A DNA stretch of 64,000 bases, taken from contig NJFT01000216.1 in assembly GCA_002221725.1 (NCBI GenBank), forward strand, positions 1 to 64,000. Reading direction: 5' to 3'. Made by a program: the position numbers and the translations under genes. Position 1 is the stretch's first letter; each line of letters begins with the position of its first letter. Shown one piece after another: positions 13,178-25,432 of this stretch. The notes below the pieces were generated by a model. That model saw only the letters and a program-made list of their open reading frames with translations. It had not been told where the DNA came from and did not search any database. This stretch comes from Scedosporium boydii. Taxonomy: Eukaryota > Ascomycota > Sordariomycetes > Microascales > Microascaceae.

Positions 13178-13210
<33 letters not shown>
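13162..13210. repeat. CT microsatellite followed by poly-T
   Basis: Alternating TC run immediately followed by a run of about 29 T residues. Simple sequence repeat, no coding content. Confidence 0.9.
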
Positions 13211-13801
13211 CTTATTCTCCTTCCTCTCTCATCCCCGGCCTCCGTTTTTGGCCTTCCTTGATTGCTGGCTGGTATGGTGGTGTGTAATACAAATGTCACC
13301 TAACCTGGGAGCGAAGCAGAAGGGTTCCCCGGAGACATGACTGGAGTCTTAGAGTAAGACCTCTAATAAGCACTGAGGCATGCACATTGTATGTGCGTAG
13401 AGCTGGAAGGGCATGGGCTATTGGACACCAGAAGCGCATTCGTATCCCTTGATTAGGGTCGCCAGTGTTGGATGGAGAGGCTGTGCTGACCATCGGTCAA
13501 GGAGGACCTCGAAAATGCTGCAGGCCTTAATTGCTTCGTATGTAGGACCCAGCTGGACAGGGGCCTTTCGCCTGTGCCGGGGACTGCAACCGAGAGAGGT
13601 GCCCACCCAACGAGTCCTAATCGAGCATCCATCCACCCATACTCAGCTCCCGAGATCTTCAAGATTGCGAATTCCTTCACGGGACTAATGTACATCAATG
13701 CAGCTGACTCTCGGGCCAGTTGTGGAGTTACGAAGTATTATTCAAAGTACCGAGGTACATGCTTGCTCCATCGAATCATGAGAAAGGATAATGTGAGAGC
13801 C

Positions 13802-13806
<5 letters not shown>

Positions 13807-13840
<34 letters not shown>
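13807..13840. repeat. GA microsatellite
   Basis: Uninterrupted AG dinucleotide run of about 17 units. Simple sequence repeat. Confidence 0.9.
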
Positions 13841-13843
<3 letters not shown>

Positions 13844-16800
13844 AGGGCAAACCTACCAAGTTTTATTATAAGGCTATGAGTTGAGGACCTTCCTTCGATG
13901 AAGATCCTGTAAAGTAATTGATTACTACACACTACACGAAGTAACCGATTAATGCATTAACTGGACTCGTTCGATGTGCTTGGTATTTTATATTCTCCTG
14001 TGGAAAGCGAAGTCCTAAACTCTGTACGAAGTATGTACAAGTACTAAAGTAATCGAGATGAGACGGACGAGAGTACAGGTACATAACGCATCGATGTACT
14101 GAGGTACTTCATCGTACTTCGTACATAGATCCAACCAATCGGCCGGTGGATCCAAATATAGGAAAGGAACGTTCATCTGTCCCATGCAGCGCACAGCGCA
14201 CAGTGGAACTATGGAAGCGACACTACCTTAACCACGTTGGTGGGATTGGCCGGGAAGGATCCATGTCATGGTGTGAGGTTCCGGAATTGGAAGGACACTA
14301 TCCTCTCTCCAGAAACAGGCGATCGGAGAGTGCCCAACCAATTCTAGACCAGAGACGAAGACGAATAATTGCTTTGCGTACTCCCTAGTGCTTTGGAGAA
14401 GGCACAGGCACAATCGATCGTCAATCAAGAAAGACGAGGGCCTCGCTGATAATAATAGCAGCCTCACAGGTCAGGCGGACACGACTGACAAAGGGGAACA
14501 TTGCAGAGGAGGGGTAACGAAAAAAAAAAAAAAAAACCACACCCCGGATGGCAATAACATTGAACTCTCGAATCGTAGTTCGAAATTACCGACTAGCAAT
14601 TGGAGAAGAGTAAGTCTTAATCTTCTGCTTAAGAAGTTGGGAGAGTGTAACTCGGGTGGATATTACTGTTGAATACATTGGAAATGAATATACTATATCA
14701 ATTGATCATATACAACGGAGGCTCTCAGCGTGCTGCAGTGAGAAGCCCTGGCTAGCTAAGGCTGGCTCCTGGGGTCAATTGGGCATTAAGTTAATTTGAT
14801 CAGCATCAATAAGAAAAAAAAAAGCCTCACCGATGCCAATGGCGACTACCCACGTCCAATTTGTATGTACTTCCATGTAATGACCGCAAAACAGTCAATA
14901 GAATTGAGCCCTTATGTTCCTGGATGATGACCTTGATCTGCTCCGAGGGGTCTGCAGCACGTCCATGAGAATGATACGCCTATGTACACTGGTACTGCGA
15001 ACCCACCGACGCAGACTTGATCAATTTCTCACCTTCCCCTACTACGCTACTACGATATGGGAAGAGTCCATCTCGCTGCGAAGATATTAGCGGCTCGGGT
15101 TAGATCTCCTCCAGTACGCCCGTTCCTGAGCCTTGAGTCTTGGGTCCGGATGCGTATATGCAGCGGGCTCGCAAGTTCTCTCCACCCACGCCAGGATATA
15201 CTTGGTACAAAATATTAGCCGGTGAGGCCCCTCTCGTTGGCAAGTGGAAATGTCAACACGATCCTTCGTACAGTACATGCACACGAGGTGTCAGGGTAGA
15301 GGTGGGACTCTCCATCAGCCCCATTGAGACGGAGACACAGAGGCGATATTCATCAATGATGTCACGTATCCCGCACTTACATTACTCTGCTAAAACCCGG
15401 AGAGGGGGGTCGCCCATCGATCGAGAAAGTGTGATCAAATATTATCTATTACCCTTGATATAGAATGGTGGGGGACGGTAACACTTCGTCTTGCACGATT
15501 GTCGAGGCTTGGATCTAACCCTGTAGCGCAACAGCGCCAAGTGGGATCGATCGACTGATGATGGGCCAGGCCTGCTGCAAACCCGGTTTCCCACGGGAAT
15601 CAATTGATCTATCAAGTAGAATCGAATTGATGTCTGCGAATCTCTCACCACTGTATATGAGGGAGCGCACCTCCATCCCCTCTCTAGTGTATGCTAGTTA
15701 GTGTGTGTATTAATAGTACTTGGTCGCCCTTCAAAGCTCGGTTGTTGGCGATGTCGTCCTTGTACTCTCGCTCTAGCTCTCGCTCTCGCTCCCTCTCTCT
15801 CCTCTCCGCCGATTTCCACCTCTACTTCTTCCATCCTTTCGACCATGTTTTACTTTGTACGAGGTAGAATAAAATAACACGACTAACACCACCACTCGCT
15901 GGAGAAGGAGTGACACCCACCAATGCTCCGAAGTCCCCGATCAATAATGAAAGACTTCGATGCTACTTACTGGATGGTACTCGAATAGTGTCAACTGTAC
16001 ACTGTACCCTGCTTCGTACTTCGTACTCTTCGCACCCTTCGCACCCTCCCCTGCCCGCCTCGTAGTACGTACGAAGTATTACAAGTAAAACGAGCACTTT
16101 AGCACCGGCACTGCACCAGGTCTCTCGACGAATACACTTACCCCAGCCCCAGTCAGTTGATCGTTGAAGCCTAGCCAGGTCACATCAATTGAGATTGATC
16201 GATCGATTGATTGATTTGATGTACGAAGTCCCGTACTTGGAAGTCAACATTGATCTTGTCCCCAGGCCTATCACAATGATTAATGATTGATACTGTACTT
16301 CGTACAGATCCATGGCTAGGCCCCAATAACTTTTTTCTGTTCAGTGTTCTTTCTTTTACCCTTTTTTTTTTTCGCCCCCCCCCCTTCACGGTTTTTCCTA
16401 TCTTTTATTTCCCCCTTCCCCACCGGCCACTGGTTTTCTAGCTTTCTGATCAATTGACGAATTCCCAGGTCGCCTCCAGTTCTCCTCCACCCTCAGGGCC
16501 GCTATTTCTCCTCCCCTCGACCTCAGTGCTCGCCTCTCAATTGGTAGCCACAGGTCGTCTCCTGCCATCATGACAGGGGGACCATCGTTCTCAACACCGG
16601 GTTCTTCTTGCACTATCCCCCCCCAGCCTTTTGCCAGGTCTAACTTCAATATTACAAGTACACACCCCCTTCACCCATCTCCTTTTCAAACCCCTTTACC
16701 ACCCACTCTTCTGCACTCAATCTTTTATTCCCGTCGCCCCCACCTCGCTTCGTTTCCAGAACACTTGCCCTTTTCTTTACTTTCCCCACTTCTTCACACA

Positions 16801-17186
16801 CGCCGTATCAGATGTACACTACGATTCCGTCAAACTCGTCAAGATTCTGGTAGCCACTTTGCCTTCTCGGTCCCGCTATGGAAGCGGGTGATATAGGAAC
16901 AAGGCCAAGGTTAGTATTGATAACTCAGCAGCTGCATCACAGCATCGACAATTATTCAGCTTCAGCTCGACTGGACCCGAGCCCGCAAGAGGGCACTGGA
17001 GAAAAATAAAAAAGAAAATAAAAAACGCGAAGGCGAAAGGATTTAGGTCGCGCTCCGAGCTGCCACCCTGTTCGCTAACTTGGCTATAGTGGTAGTACCT
17101 CTGCCAGGAGTCCCAGTCTTTACAGCCAGGCCAGTCGGGATGGTTTACGGGAGCCACCCGAGCGACATTACGGAGAACCTCTCGCG

Positions 17187-18633
17187 ATGGCGACGGCCGC
17201 AATCATAAGCCCAACCGCACAATACCCGCCCCCCCTTCAAACCCTTAGCTCTCGTTATCCGCATTCGACCAACGGCTCCGACATGCCAGGCATGATATCT
17301 CCAGCCGAGCCCCGACGACATTCCGACCCGGCAGAAGTCCCGCCTCACCGGCAATCGCTTCCATCCATCTCCGAAGTCATCTCTTCTACGACTGTGAACC
17401 ACCCCGGCGGCTTTTCTCAGACCACAGCTCCCGTACCACCTCCTCTATCGACATTTCCTCCATCTTTTGCTACATCGTCGCGCCCCTATGCTGAACCCCA
17501 GCCTGCTCTGGACAAACCGTCTCCCCGCCCACCTCATCATCCTCCATCTTCGTACTCCCGACCAGAACCGTTACCTCCCTTCGCCGCCGAGTCACCCCGG
17601 CTCGCTTCCTTCAATGCTCGCCCCGGCCCTGCCGCATCGAGCTCTTTTGCTCCTCATCCCAGCCCTCCTATTAAGCAGGACCAAGGCCGCTCAGACGCCG
17701 ACAAGATCGTGCCTGAGCAACATCCCAATGGATCTTATTCGCACCCAAACCCTCTAACGCCCTATTCGGCCGTCCAGTTATCTGGGGGTCAACTTTCCCA
17801 CTCCTCAACATACCCAGTATCACCGAGACACATTGTTCCCCCTCCTCCGCTGCCGTCCCCCTACGATCCGCATCGAGCGACTAGACTCGAAGAGGCTGAC
17901 CATCCCCACGCGCGACCGAGATACGATATGACACTGAATCGGCACATTGAGGCCTGGACATATCAGGAATGCCTAAGCCGGGTGAGTGCGCCACCACTGT
18001 TTTCGAACCGTTTTTTTTTTTTTGCCTTTCTTCTTCGCAAGCTAACCGCCTGAAAAGATTGCCTCTTCCTCAAGAACGATTTTTAACTTCGCTGAAGGAT
18101 ATGGGAAAATTGCGCAGGAACAGCACACTTCTCGGCCTATCCCCGAGAGACTTCCCACGGAGAGGGAGGTATCTGAGATGCTCAGTAACTTGGACTATAT
18201 CCGCAGGTCGTTGGAGAACGTACGGGACTTGGTACAGCAGAGTAATAGGAGTGAGCCGCCCCGGGAAAGCAAGGGCAAAGCCCCCATGGAAGATGACGAT
18301 GCCCAGATGTATGACGGAGTGAGTAAACCGGCCGCCTTTGGAGCTACGGAAGTGAAAAAGAGGCGCGGGGTAAGAGTCCGTCCACCACCCAGCCAGTTGC
18401 GCGTATTTGGGAACACCCCAATTTCTTGCTAACCATGGTCGTATGTCTAGCGCGCCGCCCCTCCGGGAAGATGTCACAGTTGCAATAGGATCGATACTCC
18501 TGAATGGAGGAGAGGCCCAGATGGTGCCAGAACGCTCTGCAATGCGTGCGGGCTTCATTATGCCAAACTAGAGAGGAAACGGCAATTGGAGGCGAGATCT
18601 ATGCGACCGAGGCAAGCAGATGAAGCAACCTGA
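17187..18633 (+). CDS. nsdD: GATA-type zinc-finger transcription factor, NsdD-like
   Basis: Predicted nuclear regulator orthologous to Aspergillus NsdD (Neurospora SUB-1), which activates sexual development and restrains conidiation. Three exons: 17187-17981, 18058-18369 and 18451-18633, giving 1290 nt (429 residues). The N-terminal half is rich in Pro and Ser and contains [12 protein letters not shown]. Around residues 245-330 is a conserved helical region ([20 protein letters not shown], then [20 protein letters not shown] and [12 protein letters not shown]) characteristic of the NsdD group. The C terminus is a single GATA finger, C-X2-C-X18-C-X2-C at residues 377, 380, 399 and 402 (CHSC...CNAC), with [15 protein letters not shown] between the cysteine pairs and a basic tail ([10 protein letters not shown]). 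Both introns have good GT...AG ends and are in phase 0. The finger lies at the very C terminus, as in NsdD and unlike AreA or SreA. The start at 17187 is the first ATG of the long frame; a longer 5' leader with upstream frames is likely. Confidence 0.9.
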
Positions 18634-20612
18634 AAACTCGCCCACTCCTCCGCGGTTGCTTTTGCTGTAGAGGCCGAAGGCCTACCCAAGAGATATACCC
18701 ACCCCTGGTTTTTGGGCAACCGCATGACGTTTTGGCGACACTGGCCCTAGAGTCTCTCACTCATACAACAAAAGAAATAAAAACGAGTTCATTTGCCAGG
18801 GGGGTCTTTGGCATCTCAACCACTGACGCTACAGGATCGGCAGACTCGATTTCAAGATCTTCAGAGTGGAACGACCCCGATGCGTGCGGCAAGCGCTCCC
18901 AATACGGTTGCATGCCTACACCAGGCTTACCTCTACCTCCTCGGGACTTGTTTTTTTCGGTTGCCGCCAACCAGATTTATGATAGACCAGACCCGGTAAC
19001 CTTCAAGTTCGACTTGGGGGAACGCTACGGATTTTTTTTTCCCCGCATATATCTCCGACGGTATGCGGCGGGTGGCAGAGATGGTGCCACGTACCTCTCT
19101 TCTTTTCGCCTTGCCACCTCTTTAATATAGAGATAGGCATTGGCTCGACAGATCGTGTGTTGCAAGGAGAGGCAGCTTCTTTTGCTTTCCTCCCCTTCTT
19201 CCTTCTCTCAACTAGTATATAATAGAGACAGCTACGATATTATCTGGGATTCGGCGGCTAGGGTTACAGGAGTAAGTAAGAAGGAAGCTTCCACCACCTG
19301 GCAAGACCGCCAGGCGTTGTTTGCCCAGCCAGTTACGGTCTACCTTGAGAGGTTAAGGGCGGTTGTTGGGTACCGCAGCGCGGGATATCAAAGGTTATGC
19401 GACCCTTCGTTCATTCTATCCAAACGGGCGTGGGTGCCCGTTGTCTCCTATAGGCACAAAGCTAGCACTTAATACTGGATATCGGCCGCCTAATCACTAG
19501 CTTTATGGCGACTTTGTGCTATGTGGCCCTCCTTGCTGGCCCTCCACTATCTCTTGAACAATCCGACTGTCACATCAAGCGTACATGGAGGTGTGTGGAG
19601 TCCAACGGGACAAGTAGTGCGGCGGGGGCTGAAATTCTAGATCCCCATATGCTTGGTGGCATGTGTTCCGCATTAGCCAGTTCCTCTACGTGGACTCGGC
19701 GGCGCTGTCCTTAGCCATCCAACCCAAGGGCACATAAAGCCACACAACCCGCTGTAGGATCCACATCAACCTCTCCGACGGTGCTATGTAGGCTAGAAGG
19801 CGTTGTGTGGCATGCTGAGTCGTAGTTCTCTGCAACTTTCTACACGCTCGTTTTGTTTTTCACCTGCAGCCAAAGCGCATCCGCCTCCTGCTCTTGCATC
19901 TACCCTGCCAAGGACCAGGTACGGTGGGTTTGGCCCTGGAACAACGGCCTACATCTGGACCAAACTGCCAATCAGTGATCTTGCTTCACTAGTTGGGATG
20001 CGAGACCCTATGTATCATATCAACTTACGAGCGTGCTGTATTGGTGCTGTCGATTCATGAAGGACGGAACTAGTCACTGGCCGAGTGAGTGAGATTAATA
20101 ACATCCCCCTCAACGCTTCGTAAAGTATACAACTCCGAGATCTATTAGGAGCTGGGTGATACGGTATCCAACCGTTGTAGTCCCGTTAACTTTCCCCTCC
20201 TTTCGCCGCCACTACGCCAATGCTCCATCAACAACTAACGCTACTAATAACGTCCCTCTCGAACGTCGCTGTACCGATAGTATTCATCTGGATACCACTG
20301 GTGGTCCGTCTGGCTGAAAGGAATCGGATATGCTGTCTGGTTTCAATAACACCCGCTTCCCCTGTTCCCGGCCTTTGGAAAGTCAACAGAGGAAAGCATG
20401 ATTGTCGCGATCTCTGGAGTTGCGATGCCACGCGTGAAATGCCCCAAGGCTTCATCGCTTACCGCAGGTAGCAGTGTCGACTCATCTGGGGAGATGGAAC
20501 AATGAGATGGCCAGTTCTCAAGCCCCGGTGGAGGAGATGGCTCGCACGGCCTGGAGGCACAGGAAACAGACATATTTCGCGGAGTATTTGTGGCAATATG
20601 TGATCGAGTTCA
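18634..20612. other. Intergenic region between convergent genes
   Basis: Lies between the convergently transcribed GATA-factor and glutamate-cysteine ligase genes. Normal composition. Several overlapping open frames up to about 130 codons show no recognisable motif. No RNA gene was identified. Confidence 0.5.
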
Positions 20613-22976
20613 CTATCTAGACCGGAAATTGCCAATCAGTTTGGGCAAGCCAGGCACACCAGATACAGCTAACCCTTCTCCGGTCACTTCCTTGGCACCA
20701 ATTGCGATGACCGCCCCAATAAGATCCTTTTGAACTTCATCACTGACAACACTGTCGTGTGCGTAGCTCCTATGGTTATCTACAAAGTCCCGAATCCACC
20801 GGGCCGCCGTGCAGAGTTCACCACTTGCTCTGCGGCGTACGAGGTCGATATAAGTCTCAAGTTCACACCGTGTCTTGATATCGACATTAACGCTGTCAAG
20901 ATAACTTTCGACGATTGGGATAAGGCCAGGATAACCTCCCGCGGTGCCGTTTATTATCTCGTTGATTGTCATCTCCTCGTATTCATCCTCCACTGGGCCA
21001 ACGGGCGTAGGAGGTCGTGTTGACGGGAGGCTCGAAGTCGCGGATTCCAACCCGTCATCGCCTCCTCTTGTTCGGGACGGAGCCCGCGACGGTCGAGGGG
21101 GGAAAGGGTTCTTCCGGAAGAAGAACTTTTCACTCAACACAGCATCTCGACGGTGGGCACGTTCCATATTCTCATCTACCCTCTTGATGGGAATGTAAAA
21201 GTTGAGATCGAAGGAGAGTATCGCACGGGTGACCAGTACCATGAATACAGAAAACGCTGCATTTTCAAAGTCGGTGATTTGAATCTCCATAGGACGAAAT
21301 TCAACGCGCCAACCAATGCTATTATCTGCCGGTGGGGGTTTAAATCTCATATGCTGCCAGTTAGTGGATTGGAGATTTTCAAAATGATCTGTTTTGGTGA
21401 GGTCGAGTTCCTGTAGATCTTCTTCGAAGATCACGATCGGGTCCCTTATGAACAGGTGGGCGAAATGAGTAGCCAGCCGATCGTCCATACCTCCCGCTAG
21501 CAGTGTCGCTTTGATATCTTCATCGACTACAAGGTCCGGGTCTAAGTATTCAGGACGAAGTCTGGGATCCGTAGAGATATACGTAGAGTTTGACGCATAG
21601 CGGGACTTGGGAATACGCCAACGAGCGTGTTCCAGGGGCTGCAAGCTGTCAGTAAAGCGAACACGAGAAGGGGTAGGGCTGGGTGGTTATTGTCGTTGTT
21701 GCTGTTGTCGTTGCAGGCGAAATGGCTCTTACCTTTTCCCCTAGCTCTTCGGGGGTCCTACAATCAACAGACTTGCTAATCTGGTTCCACCGTACATCTG
21801 TGTCAACGAGAAATCCTTTGTATATGGGTGTGGCGGCTGTTAAGGCTAGCAGTATAGGGCCTAGTGGGCTGAGCTGATCGTACATCTGCCGCCCCTCGGT
21901 GATATTTTTGGCCTGAAAGGTTATCTGTAGACAGCAACTCCCCATGCCAAAGGCCATAGCATCCATGTGCACATAATTCTCGGGTGCAGCACCATTCCGT
22001 ACATCGTCGTCCTCAGGCCAGTTATGAAGGTCGTAGTTGACAGTGGGGTCTATCCAGTGTTCGGGGACATTTTTGTCCTTGAATATGGGCACATTAACCT
22101 GGACCTTGCGCCCACGACGGGATCGGATATTGGCGGCCAACGTTGGGAATCTAATATGTGGGTTTGCTATTTCATCGGGGACAAACTGAGATCGGAGCTT
22201 CGGGCCGGACGGGGGGTAATAGGGAAGCGTGAACTGCCCAGGTGTCCCGAGTCGTGGGAAGGTGGTCAGGGTAATAGGATACTCATCATCATGCATGTGT
22301 TGTTTAGCGATGCTCCTTCTGAGGACAGTATCCCGTTTAGCTCACCAAACTCTCAACATTATCAGAGAGGAGTATCCATACCGTAGTCTCATATCAGCCT
22401 CAACCTGGAGGAGTTCCCGGAAGCCAATGCCCCATGGCCTTCCAGGGGTTGATTCCAACATAAATCGGCCGAATTCGGGATGAAAGACCGGTCTCGGTTT
22501 AACGCTCGAATAAAGTCAGTCATCATTTAGGGATAGGCTCATGAGACTAGGCATACTCATTCGATTCCTCATCCCGCAATGCTGATGCAGTATGTTCATT
22601 TCCGGAGCCTTCTTCGGTCTCTTGAAGTGCGTCCAGAATCTCGGCTTGTCTAAGTGACAAAAGAACCTTTGGCTTAGATGGGGAGTAATCCACGACAAGG
22701 TATTCCACCTATTGCGACACCTTTAGTCCCGGAAAAGCGTATGGAGGGCTTAGGATTGCGACACACCTCATCACCCCAGAGCATAGCATCTCTCTCTTTG
22801 CCTTTTGCCTTCTCCCATATTTCCAAAAGTTGCTGTTCGCATATTAGCCCTGGGCAATGATATACGGCGAATATATCGCGCACCTTGATCCCCCAGGACC
22901 TAACTTGGTCGGCCTTTTTTTTGGCGTCCGGCCATTCCAACGCCGTGCCCAATGCCCTAGCCGATAAATTAGCCAT
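20613..22976 (-). CDS. gsh1: Glutamate-cysteine ligase catalytic subunit
   Basis: Catalyses ATP-dependent joining of L-glutamate and L-cysteine to gamma-glutamylcysteine, the first and limiting step of glutathione synthesis in the cytosol. Six exons on the minus strand: 22976-22884, 22832-22767, 22708-22557, 22504-22382, 22318-21733 and 21638-20613; 2046 nt, 681 residues, the usual size for the eukaryotic GCS family. Diagnostic stretches are LWGDEVEYLVVDY (across the second intron), FHPEFGRFMLESTPG, the signature MDAMAFGMGSCCLQITFQ, IPKSRYASNSTYIS, DHFENLQSTNWQHMRFKPPP and WRVEFRPMEIQITDFENAAF. Splice sites were chosen because each join restores these motifs in frame. The start is ATG at 22976; the opening is slightly longer than the usual short fungal N terminus. 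A hydrophilic insert with Arg, Ser and Pro (after SEKFFFRKNPF) is typical of fungal copies. It is convergent with the upstream GATA gene and divergent from UTP15 across 455 bp. Confidence 0.95.
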
Positions 22977-23431
22977 GAATGGACATGTTCAGAATGGAAA
23001 CTTGCTTACAGGAGGCCCATATGAGAAGCTGTGGCGAACTCGGTTAGGTATACAATCCCTTGTTCACAAACTAAGTGAGCAAATAGCGATCCGCGGCTTG
23101 TCTCCTTCTCCCATGAATCTGGTGGCACTGAACGGCGACGGGACTGGAGCGGGGATTACGAGATTTACTAAGCCCAAGCCCGGTGTCGGGGGACAATGGA
23201 TTGCGTCTGCGTATTACAATTGTCATCACTCCAATTATCAACAATGGGGACGTCAAGCGACAATGAGTTGCTCCAATGTCACAGGGCCTTACTAATCAGC
23301 CTAGTTTTTTTTTTTCCCTTCAGAAGAAAAGTCTCCATCCTCTTATCTTATCAGTTATTATTTCCAGAAATCCTTAGGGACCAGGAATTTTTTCGAAGGT
23401 TTCCATACTCTCAATCGCCATCGTCACCAAG
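22977..23431. promoter_or_regulatory. Bidirectional promoter region between gsh1 and utp15
   Basis: 455 bp separating the divergent starts of glutamate-cysteine ligase (minus) and UTP15 (plus). It should contain both promoters. A T-run with C (about 23306-23320) lies about 110 bp upstream of the UTP15 ATG. No specific binding site could be assigned. Confidence 0.5.
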
Positions 23432-25036
23432 ATGGCCTCGAAAATTGGTCCTCTTAAGCCAGAGAAAACCCCGTCGGGTCCGTCGCCTTTAACGGCAGAA
23501 CAGCGGTATTGGAAGTCCTTTAAGAATCAGCTTCTGATACCGTCACCAACCAGCTTCGCCATCACCTACATCAGTCGCCCCTCCAATGCATTCACTAATA
23601 ACGACACCTTTGCAGTCACAAGCGGAACCAGGATACAAATCTATTCCGCGAGGACACGAAAACTCACCAAGACAATAACTCGATTCCAGGATGTTGCCCG
23701 CAGTGGAGACATCCGCAGAGATGGGCGCATTCTCGTTGCTGGGGAGGATACTGGTCGGATACAGGTTTTCGATGTTGGCTCGAGGGCCGTCCTTAAGACA
23801 TGGGCGGTTCACAAGCAGCCCGTATGGGTAACACGGTTCTCTCCGACTGAGTTAACTACAGTTCTCAGTGCTAGTGATGACAAGACTGTTAAACTCTGGG
23901 ACCTCCCCTCGGGCGAACCCACCAACAACTTTTTCGGTCACAGCGATTATGTTCGATGCGCGGCCTTTATTCCTGCATCTACGAGTCATCTGATCGCATC
24001 TGGAAGCTACGATTCTACCGTGAAAGTGTGGGACCCTCGATCTGGATCTGCCGTCATGACATTTAAACACGCAGCACCGGTGGAGGATGTCTTACCATTA
24101 GCGTCTGGAACCACGATTCTAGCAGCCTCGGGAAACACCATTAGCGTCATTGATATGGTCGCCGCTCGTCCGTTGCAATTGATGTCAAATCATCAGAAAA
24201 CCGTCACATCCCTTAGCCTCGCTTCAAGAGGGCAACGACTCATTTCTGGGGGTCTAGATGGTCACGTTAAGGTATACGAAACAACCGGGTGGAGCGTTGT
24301 ATCGACGGCAAAGTATCACTCGCCCATACTTGCGGTCAGTATGATTGGGTCCGGTGATGGCGTCGATTATGTTGATCGCCATCTTGTCGTGGGTATGTCG
24401 TCAGGTGTCCTCAGCATCCGGACTCGTCTAGGAGCCAAGGAGGCAGCCAGAGAAAGGCAGAGGGAGAAAACCATGGCAGCTATCGTGTCTGGAGATGCGG
24501 AACACCACGAAGCGAGACTGGCGAAACGGAAACGAGAGAAATCAGAAAAGCGAAGGCTCGAGTTAGTGGGGGAGGGTGCAGAAATAATCCTTGGGGAAGA
24601 GTTGGGCCCGCGCGGACAGAAGAGGGAGAGGCCTTGGCATAAGAAACTGCGTCGAGGAGCTTTTGCGTCAGCTCTAGATGACCTTCTAGACGTGAAAGGC
24701 CCAGACCACAGTCCTACCAATATCCTCACCCTTCTGCTTGCCCTCCGTCATCGTGGGGCTATTCGCGAGGCCTTATCGAGTCGTGACGAGAACTCAGTGC
24801 AACCAATTCTGAGGTGGATATGCAACCATATGTTCGACACACGGTACACTAGCATCTGCATTGAGGTTGGGCTGCACCTACTTGAGCTATACTCTGACTA
24901 CATTAGCTACTCCGCAGATTTGCGGGAAGGTTTCCGGACCCTGCACCGGAGAGTCAAGATAGAAGTTGAAAGGGCGCAGGTTGCTTGGCAGACGAGCGGC
25001 GCGATAGAGAGCCTAATGAGTAACACCGCAGAGTAA
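23432..25036 (+). CDS. utp15: U3 snoRNA-associated WD40 protein UTP15
   Basis: Component of the t-UTP/UtpA subcomplex of the small-subunit processome in the nucleolus, needed for pre-18S rRNA processing and, in yeast, for rDNA transcription. Intronless, 534 residues, the usual length. WD40 repeats fill roughly residues 40-325, with readable units such as VLSASDDKTVKLWDLPSG, LIASGSYDSTVKVWDPRSG and LISGGLDGHVKVYETTG. A charged linker (about 335-395, with KRKREKSEKRRLE) leads to the UTP15 C-terminal domain, seen as GAFASALDDLLDVKG, LLALRHRGAIREAL and HMFDTRYTSICIEVGLHLLE. The ATG at 23432 lies in context CCAAGATGG. No frame damage is visible. Confidence 0.95.
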   Translation: MASKIGPLKPEKTPSGPSPLTAEQRYWKSFKNQLLIPSPTSFAITYISRPSNAFTNNDTFAVTSGTRIQIYSARTRKLTKTITRFQDVARSGDIRRDGRILVAGEDTGRIQVFDVGSRAVLKTWAVHKQPVWVTRFSPTELTTVLSASDDKTVKLWDLPSGEPTNNFFGHSDYVRCAAFIPASTSHLIASGSYDSTVKVWDPRSGSAVMTFKHAAPVEDVLPLASGTTILAASGNTISVIDMVAARPLQLMSNHQKTVTSLSLASRGQRLISGGLDGHVKVYETTGWSVVSTAKYHSPILAVSMIGSGDGVDYVDRHLVVGMSSGVLSIRTRLGAKEAARERQREKTMAAIVSGDAEHHEARLAKRKREKSEKRRLELVGEGAEIILGEELGPRGQKRERPWHKKLRRGAFASALDDLLDVKGPDHSPTNILTLLLALRHRGAIREALSSRDENSVQPILRWICNHMFDTRYTSICIEVGLHLLELYSDYISYSADLREGFRTLHRRVKIEVERAQVAWQTSGAIESLMSNTAE

Positions 25037-25432
25037 GGTGGTAACCCAACAACACCGGTCTGCAATTGTGATGGAAGATAAAAGGAGCAGTGACAAATGG
25101 AAGGCGAAGAGAAAGAGGCTCACCAAACCCGGAGAAGCTTGGGTATTTCGCTTAAGTATTTTGCCTCAACTCAGGGAGGTCAATTACAATTAATGGTTGT
25201 TCTCCTTCCCCCTTTGCCCTCCCCCAATGTGCGGACTGTAAGACGACGGGGGGGTGGGTTAAGTGCAGCAATTATTAGTAAGGACTCATTATTAAGCCTC
25301 CACATTCGAGATGACCCAGTCGTTCGCCCCAACACCACTACAAATGACTTCATGTTTCGGGTCTGTCTAAGAAATGCCCTGCGCCACGAACAAATAATCG
25401 AATTGCTAAGATCCGTGCTGGATTTATGAAAT
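25037..25432. other. Short intergenic region
   Basis: 396 bp between UTP15 and OMA1, same orientation. A short open frame (25097-25429) overlaps it but has no recognisable motif. It is likely 3' UTR plus the OMA1 promoter. Confidence 0.5.

Larger units (their letters stand above)
12072..17186. other. Long (5.1 kb) gene-free region upstream of the GATA factor
   Basis: No convincing coding region: open frames are short, overlapping and without motifs. It holds simple repeats: CT then poly-T at 13162-13210, GA at 13807-13840, poly-A at 14519-14536, CTCTCGCT-type at 15768-15805, and T/C homopolymers at 16362-16384. A recurring palindromic word, GTACTTCGTAC/GTACGAAGTA, occurs repeatedly between about 12739 and 16307. 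The last roughly 600 bp (16570 onward) contain short upstream open frames, consistent with a long leader for the GATA-factor gene. Some of this could be a regulatory region or undetected non-coding RNA. Confidence 0.5.

Noticed and set aside
13125..13340. 71-codon frame through the CT/poly-T repeat
   Set aside because: Translation consists of Ser/Leu and Phe runs from a simple repeat.
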